Source: Pseudomonadota bacterium
GTDB lineage: Bacteria > Desulfobacterota > Binatia > UBA9968
Assembly (NCBI GenBank): GCA_021324155.1
Contig: JAJPJQ010000023.1
Span: 186,001 to 250,000, forward strand
Direction of reading: 5' to 3'
Length of the DNA stretch: 64,000 bases
Part shown: in pieces, positions 59,998-64,000 of the stretch
How the letters are laid out: the number at the start of each line of letters is the position of its first letter
How positions within the stretch are numbered: the stretch's first letter is position 1
The notes under the pieces: model-generated
Database searches by the model: none
The model's input: only the letters and a program-made list of their open reading frames with translations
What the model was told of the DNA's origin: nothing
Position numbers and translations under genes: made by a program

Positions 59998-60399
59998 ATG
60001 AACCATAAGTTACTTGCGATTTCGATGCTCGCCGGGGTGCTGACCGTTGCCGGATCGGCGCAGTCGAGCAGCAGCTTCAGCGACTTGCCCAGCGGCCGAT
60101 TGGCGCCGAGCACGCGGACGCGTTCAGGATCGCCGGCGAGCTCGACCTATATGGCCTCCGGCTTTTCTTCCGCTTCGACCCTCGGGTCTGGCTCCGACGG
60201 CACGTCGGACTCTTTCCCCTGGCATCCCAGCGGCAGGTTGGCTCCGAGCACACGGACGCGCTCAGAATCGCCGTCGAGCTCGACCAATATACGCTCCGGC
60301 TTTTCTTCCGGCTCCGACGGCACGTCGGACTCTTCCCAGTCGCCGCCCAGCGGCAAGCCGGCGCTGAGCAGACGGACGCGTGAATTTTCCGGCGACTAA
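59998..60399 (+). CDS. Exported Ser/Thr-rich repeat protein
   Basis: A 133-residue protein with a signal peptide (LLAISMLAGVLTVAGSA) and three tandem units of about 40 residues of the type PSGRLAPSTRTRSESPSSS followed by SGFSSGSDGTSDS. The strong SD AGGAGGTGTCTC before the ATG supports this frame over the antisense one. The minus strand over the same bases also reads protein-like repeats (LVELDGDSERVRVLGANLPL) in a frame with stops and no start, so which strand is coding is not wholly certain. No known domain. Confidence 0.5.
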   Translation: MNHKLLAISMLAGVLTVAGSAQSSSSFSDLPSGRLAPSTRTRSGSPASSTYMASGFSSASTLGSGSDGTSDSFPWHPSGRLAPSTRTRSESPSSSTNIRSGFSSGSDGTSDSSQSPPSGKPALSRRTREFSGD

Positions 60400-60925
60400 C
60401 GCAGTCGCTTGCGGGGTCAGGTCTTGCATTCCGACATTCGGTCGAGTGATGCGTGATTGCAAGACCTGACCCCAATTTGCCCGCGTCTTCCTCTGGATTA
60501 TTCGATACTGAATTGGCCTTTACAATCGGCGGAATCTCGTCGTCCGCGAGCGAGAGATAAAACTTCATGAACTCGCTCTCTTTCGGAGGCTCCTCTTTGA
60601 TCGCGGGGGCGGGTTCCGGTATGTGCCCCGTTATAGGATCGCCGGCGAGCGACAAATAAAACCGCATGAACTCGCTCTGAGGCGGTTCGCCGCTGGACGC
60701 GCCGGCTGGCGATCCGCTGGCTTGACCGGCCGGCTGTGGCACGGCCACCGGAGCGTACGGCTGAACGTTAGGACTGGCCGCCGGAATTAAATTTCCGCCC
60801 CCGGCGTTAAACGCCGGCGGCGCGGCTTTAGGCGCAAATGGATTGACATAGACGAACGGCGGAACGCCGATGCGGTTGGGGCGGCCGTAAAGCCGCATCA
60901 GCTCGCCTAGAACGCTCTTCGTCAT
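60077..60925 (-). CDS. Pro/Ala-rich small protein, C-terminus altered by a REP-like element
   Basis: From the ATG at 60925 (SD GAGGAGAGCAGA) the protein reads TKSVLGELMRLYGRPNRIGV, VYVNPFAPKAAPPAFNAGGG, a Pro/Ala/Ser linker, then two copies of a SEFMRFYLSLAGD-like unit (SEFMKFYLSLADDEI). After residue 150 the frame runs through the palindromic repeat (60413-60473) and then antisense through the Ser/Thr-rich gene, where it becomes Arg/Ser/Cys-rich. The native protein probably ended near 60474, and the last 120 residues are a consequence of the repeat. Function unknown. Confidence 0.5.
   Translation of the reverse strand: MTKSVLGELMRLYGRPNRIGVPPFVYVNPFAPKAAPPAFNAGGGNLIPAASPNVQPYAPVAVPQPAGQASGSPAGASSGEPPQSEFMRFYLSLAGDPITGHIPEPAPAIKEEPPKESEFMKFYLSLADDEIPPIVKANSVSNNPEEDAGKLGSGLAITHHSTECRNARPDPASDCVSRRKIHASVCSAPACRWAATGKSPTCRRSRKKSRSVYWSSSTAILSASVCSEPTCRWDARGKSPTCRRSQTRGSKRKKSRRPYRSSSPAILNASACSAPIGRWASR
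60413..60473. repeat. Perfect 16-bp palindromic (REP/BIME-like) element
   Basis: GGGGTCAGGTCTTGCA (60413-60428) and its exact reverse complement TGCAAGACCTGACCCC (60458-60473) surround a 29-base loop. The arm is a well-known repeat type in environmental proteobacterial genomes, usually spread by REP-associated tyrosine transposases or as a mini-transposon. No transposase is in the window. It lies within the 3' part of the minus-strand gene. Confidence 0.8.
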
Positions 60926-61145
60926 TTCTGCTCTCCTCTTTTTTCGCGAGGGCACCCCATCCATCGGCAACAATGCCGATGATCGGACGATGGCGATTGG
61001 GAGTAAAGCTTAAAGGCTCGGACTTACGGACGGTAATAGACGGTTATCGACAGGGTTGGAAAATTTATTTGGAGAGATGACAAGACGCGGCGTTTTCCCG
61101 CCGGAGCTCGGAAGCGAAAATGAGTATTATATCCCTCGATGACTT

Positions 61146-61481
61146 CTATTCATCGTCGAAAGGCGTTAAAAGGCTCTTCACCTCTGAATCCCGAAGAAAT
61201 CTTGAAAACAGTTCCGTTCCGTCCGACAGACTTTCACTTTCAATCGGACAAACGCGCCCCACTTGCATGAACGTCCATTTAGTTTTTTCGCCGGGCTTGG
61301 ATCCTTTATACTCGACTCCATACTCGTGCTCGGCTTCTTTCCCAATTTTCTCGCCTTTTTGACGCGCTTCCTCATCCGTCTGGGCCTCGACTAAGACTAT
61401 TCTTTCCTCCCAGAGAGGTTCACGTTCGGAAGGCGGCGAGTGAATCGATTTAAGCAGCAGGCTAATAGTATACCAGGGCAT
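61146..61481 (-). CDS. DUF4288-type protein
   Basis: A 111-residue protein: WYTISLLLKSIHSPP, then WEERIVLVEAQTDEEARQKG, KIGKEAEHEYGVEYKG, TKWTFMQVGRVCPIESESLS and DGTELFSRFLRDSEVKSLLT. The W-E-E-R, V-x-A-x-x-x-E-E-A and DGTE-x-x-S-R order fits DUF4288, found in contact-dependent or accessory contexts. Low GC for the window. Lies 29 bases beyond the stop of a Phd-type antitoxin gene. Confidence 0.65.
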   Translation of the reverse strand: MPWYTISLLLKSIHSPPSEREPLWEERIVLVEAQTDEEARQKGEKIGKEAEHEYGVEYKGSKPGEKTKWTFMQVGRVCPIESESLSDGTELFSRFLRDSEVKSLLTPFDDE

Positions 61482-61510
61482 AAATCACCATCGACGCTAC
61501 CCGTATCCAT

Positions 61511-61780
61511 TCAGTCAAGGTCTTCTAAAGCAACGCCGCGCCCCGCTCGCAAATTTTTGCGCGCCTGCTCGATGCGCTTGAGAAAACGGGGATCGTTTTC
61601 CAGGCGATAGTCGAACCAGTCGTCGTCGGATTCGAATCCGATGAGCACGCCGGCCGGCTTGCCGTGGCGTGTAATGACGATCTCCCGTTTTTCCGCCTCG
61701 CGCAAAAAGCGGGAAAGGTCGTCCTTGACCTCGGACAGGGGGACTTCTTTCATTCTACGCTTCCGAACTGCTCCAGCCAT
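61511..61780 (-). CDS. Phd/YefM-type antitoxin, orphan
   Basis: An 89-residue protein: MKEVPLSEVKDDLSRFLREA, then REIVITRHGKPAGVLIGFES, the typical DNA-binding N-terminal half of the Phd/YefM family that doubles as repressor. The C-terminal tail (DDWFDYRLENDPRFLKRIEQ) would bind the toxin. GGAGG seven bases before the ATG at 61780 fixes the start; a second Met is at 61753. No RelE or Doc toxin gene follows on either side. A GACCCC repeat pair lies at 61824-61848. Confidence 0.8.
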   Translation of the reverse strand: MAGAVRKRRMKEVPLSEVKDDLSRFLREAEKREIVITRHGKPAGVLIGFESDDDWFDYRLENDPRFLKRIEQARKNLRAGRGVALEDLD

Positions 61781-61881
61781 TTTGCAGCCTCCGATTTTGC
61801 GACAATGGCCAGGAAAGCTGAGTGGACCACCCTGACCCCAAAAGGGACCCCTATTTTTCTTTAGGCCAGCTGGATCAAGAG

Positions 61882-62205
61882 CTAGATTGCATTGAGACGA
61901 AGTTCACCGAGAACCTCAAAGACGACATCCGGATCCAATTGTGCGTGGTAGTTAAAATGCAAACGTAGAACTCCGTTCTTCGAATCTAATTTCTTCATTT
62001 CTATTTCGTCGGGAAGCCAGAGAAGCATTTTTGGTTCTTTTAGTTGTTGTGCCAAGACGGCAACCGGTTTGTTCGATGTAACCGACCAAGAGGCTAAACC
62101 ACCGGAGATCTTAGGAAGATAGTTGGCTTGAATAGTCGCTAAAGCTTCCTTTGAATGTGAATTCTCGGCGATGAGGCGCGTCGACATCATCCCCAGCACT
62201 GGCAC
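61882..62205 (-). CDS. Small protein of unknown function
   Basis: 107 residues: IAENSHSKEALATIQANYLP, KISGGLASWSVTSNKPVAVL, then MLLWLPDEIEMKKLDSKNGV and LRLHFNYHAQLDPDVVFEVL. Markedly AT-richer than neighbours, with a mixed alpha/beta pattern and no signal peptide. The DPDVVFEVLGELRL ending and the low GC suggest a transferred accessory gene. A start at the second or third Met is possible. Confidence 0.5.
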   Translation of the reverse strand: MPVLGMMSTRLIAENSHSKEALATIQANYLPKISGGLASWSVTSNKPVAVLAQQLKEPKMLLWLPDEIEMKKLDSKNGVLRLHFNYHAQLDPDVVFEVLGELRLNAI

Positions 62206-62270
62206 TTCGACGAGTTACATAGATTTGCATTTTGCACCTAACTTTTCGAATGCTCCCCGACTTCCGACCC

Positions 62271-63443
62271 TCACTTGGCGTCGGCGCGCTTGCCGTTCTT
62301 AACCGCGGGCAGCGTCTTATCGAGCCAGCGGGCGATCACCGCGGCGATCTCGGCGCTGTTTTTCTCCATCATCATGACGTGGCTGTTGCCGCGGATGTTG
62401 AGATCGGCGAGCTTGATCCAGGTCGGACGGACGCCCGCCTGCTCCAAATATTTCACCGTGCAGTGATCGTAGGGCGCGTGATAGGACGCCTCGGCGGTCA
62501 GCACGAGGACCGGCATCTTCTGCAGATTGGGCAGCTGGCGCGGCGGCGCCGCCTGGAGCCAGCATGTGACGAGGCCGTCGCCGTCGGCCTTGTCCTGCCG
62601 CACAAAGGAAAGCTCGGAGGCGGCGGCGACCGCCGGCGCATAGGTCAGCGGGTAGGCGCTGAGGCCGTAGACGAGCCCGAGCTGCCCCTGGCGGAAATAA
62701 TCCGGCGCGCCGGTAAATTCCACGCTGTACGCCGGCGGCCCGTTGGGCTCGATCGCGAGGATCGCTTTCACCCGGTCGGGCCGCGTGTCCGCGACCGGCC
62801 AGCCGAAGGCGCCCGCCTGCGAATGGACGAGTAAGATCGACGGGCCGATTTTATCGAGCAGCGCGACCAGCGCGGGGACATTCAAGAACTGCTGCTTGGT
62901 GAAGTCCTTGATCGCCGGGATCTGGCTCTGCAGCAGCTGCTGCACGCTCGGGTCGTCGAGCCCGCCGCTGCCGGGCCACTGCGTGTGCAGGCGCGCCTGC
63001 GGCCAGAGGTTGTATTTCTCCTGCGCGATGTAGCGCCGCTGCGAATTCTGGCTGTCGGCCATTTCGGTCGGGCCGTAGGTCTCCTCCATATAAGAGGAGC
63101 GCCCCTTGCCGACCTGATCGACCACGTACACGGCGTAGCCGCGGCGCGCGAAGTACTGCGCCCAGCCTTCGCGGCCGTCGGGCGTCCCGGTGTAGTTGGT
63201 GCCGGACATCGTGCCGCCGTGCACCATGACGATCGGATAGGGATGCGTCTGCCGCGCCGGAATCCGATACTCCACGTACATCTGCCCGGTCATGTACTGC
63301 TTGTCTTTGACCGTGGTGAGACGCCCGCCGACATAAAAGTAGCCGTCGCGCGCCAGCGCCAGCGGCGGCTCCTCGGCCGCCCGCGCGGGCAACGCCGCCG
63401 CGACGATCAGACCGATCGCGAGAAAAAAATGTTTGAGCGACAT
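62271..63443 (-). CDS. Exported alpha/beta hydrolase (esterase)
   Basis: A 390-residue periplasmic enzyme with a signal peptide (HFFLAIGLIVAAALPARA). The fold runs from MYVEYRIPARQTHPYPIVMV and VHGGTMSGTNYTGTPDGREG to the nucleophile elbow ILLVHSQAGAFGWPVA, then IEPNGPPAYSVEFTGAPDYF. The acid lies in VLVLTAEASYHAPYDH and the His in IRGNSHVMMMEKNSAEIA. It resembles bacterial esterases that act on bulky esters. The SD GGAGGCGCGT is before the ATG. It is divergent from the methyltransferase gene (198 bases). Confidence 0.88.
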   Translation of the reverse strand: MSLKHFFLAIGLIVAAALPARAAEEPPLALARDGYFYVGGRLTTVKDKQYMTGQMYVEYRIPARQTHPYPIVMVHGGTMSGTNYTGTPDGREGWAQYFARRGYAVYVVDQVGKGRSSYMEETYGPTEMADSQNSQRRYIAQEKYNLWPQARLHTQWPGSGGLDDPSVQQLLQSQIPAIKDFTKQQFLNVPALVALLDKIGPSILLVHSQAGAFGWPVADTRPDRVKAILAIEPNGPPAYSVEFTGAPDYFRQGQLGLVYGLSAYPLTYAPAVAAASELSFVRQDKADGDGLVTCWLQAAPPRQLPNLQKMPVLVLTAEASYHAPYDHCTVKYLEQAGVRPTWIKLADLNIRGNSHVMMMEKNSAEIAAVIARWLDKTLPAVKNGKRADAK

Positions 63444-63607
63444 ACGCGCCTCCTGGTGGGTTCGTCTTGGGCGAGGCCTATCACGTCGGGGCGTAGGTGT
63501 AAATGCGGGGGGAAATATCTATACCCGTGCTGAGAAGAAATTCGGGGATAGAAGATCGATTTCTGCGGATGGCTCGACGTTTCGGGCGGGGAGATATTAG
63601 AAACTTG

Positions 63608-63636
63608 TTGACAAAGACGTCTAGACGTCGTATGTT
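63608..63636 (+). promoter_or_regulatory. Sigma-70 promoter with a palindromic operator in its spacer
   Basis: TTGACA (63608-63613) and TATGTT (63631-63636) stand exactly 17 bases apart. The spacer contains GACGTCTAGACGTC (63616-63629), a perfect 14-base palindrome. The ATG of the methyltransferase gene begins six bases after the -10 box, where the transcript would start, so the message is probably leaderless. A palindrome between the boxes suggests repression by a dimeric regulator or by the methyltransferase itself. Confidence 0.75.
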
Positions 63637-63641
63637 CGGCC

Positions 63642-64000
63642 ATGTCCAAACGGCAGGTACGGCGCCGCCCGGGTGAAGTCAGAGATGCTATTCTCAGTGT
63701 TCTGTCTGAGCGCCCTCGCGGCGCGTCTCTCCGTGAGATTAACACCGGAGTCCAAGCACTGATCGGACGTGCCGCAGCCTCTAGCGTTCGATCTTATCTG
63801 CGGTTGAATTCGAAGTCACTTTTCAAACGATATGAACGTGGCGTGTATGTAATCCGGGAAACCGCTGAGCCATATGGGAAATCGCGTGAAATCCTAACGA
63901 TTGACTCTTTTACAACAGGCCGGGCCACAATGTTTAAAGCCGACTGTATTGAGTGGCTACGCCTCCAACCAGAAAACTCGATTCATGCTGTCGTCACCGA
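63642..64000 (+). CDS. DNA methyltransferase, N4/N6-type, N-terminal part (cut by window end)
   Basis: The frame is open to the window edge. The N-terminus is a winged helix-like region (KRQVRRRPGEVRDAILSVLS, ERPRGASLREINTG), which probably binds DNA. It ends in FKADCIEWLRLQPENSIHAV-VTD, the segment before the DPPY catalytic motif of N6-adenine or N4-cytosine methyltransferases. The rest of the enzyme lies outside the window. AT-rich third positions relative to neighbours suggest transfer, fitting a restriction-modification or phage-defence island that starts here. Confidence 0.75.
   Translation, partial: MSKRQVRRRPGEVRDAILSVLSERPRGASLREINTGVQALIGRAAASSVRSYLRLNSKSLFKRYERGVYVIRETAEPYGKSREILTIDSFTTGRATMFKADCIEWLRLQPENSIHAVVT

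Noticed and set aside
60147-60356. Acidic minus-strand frame with three repeats under the Ser/Thr-rich gene
   Set aside because: It has stops on both sides and no start or SD, while the + strand frame has a strong SD and signal peptide.

Overview
This is a GC-rich chromosomal window. TrmD is fused to the extra C-terminal RNA-methyltransferase-like domain seen in Deltaproteobacteria and some deep-branching phyla, and solute-binding proteins, PAS/cache sensors and LigD are abundant. Together these suggest a free-living soil or sediment bacterium near the Deltaproteobacteria, Binatota or Methylomirabilota. That placement is inference: no rRNA or tRNA gene was seen. The window opens inside trmD and closes inside a DNA methyltransferase gene.

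Layout. 0-3.5 kb: trmD-rplS, a bactofilin and rarA. 3.5-10.6 kb: twin PhnD-like binding proteins followed by a class III cyclase gene with an in-frame TGA, a nuclease-free pair of small enzymes (isochorismatase-like, Dph6-like), then a cyclic-nucleotide-binding protein / AI-2E-type transporter / cyclase operon. 10.6-14.2 kb: a complete NitT/TauT-type ABC importer. 14.2-18.5 kb: a frameshifted Imm8 immunity gene, a cyclic-nucleotide-gated potassium channel and LigD with an apparently dead phosphoesterase domain. 18.5-23.5 kb: tandemly duplicated beta-helix surface proteins and mgtE. 23.8-30.4 kb: small proteins, a Q/R-repeat secreted protein, an orphan binding protein, a dCache-PAS-GAF sensor and an MBL-fold protein. 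30.6-38.7 kb: hydrolase, PAS histidine kinase, MEDS protein, nitroreductase, HtrA protease, and a cupin/amidohydrolase pair. 39.2-44.5 kb: a collagen-like protein, two heme-oxygenase-fold proteins and a stretch rich in broken genes. 44.8-55.2 kb: glucan synthesis protein, sodium:solute symporter, many small enzymes, an immunity-like gene group with repeated leader sequences, and a histidine kinase. 55.2-64 kb: three orphan binding proteins with a VOC protein and a racemase, a palindromic repeat, a Phd-type antitoxin, an esterase and the methyltransferase.

How it fits together. Cyclic nucleotides look like a local theme: two cyclases, one stand-alone sensor domain and one gated channel lie within 12 kb. 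A second theme is uptake scouting: seven periplasmic binding proteins but only one set of permeases and ATPase. The most notable single observation is the TGA codon at 5550-5552. It falls exactly on the fourth cysteine of a Cys4 motif conserved in the second cyclase, and a hairpin with bacterial SECIS-like geometry follows it. Several other genes nearby carry frameshifts or stops, so sequence error or gene decay must be weighed against recoding.
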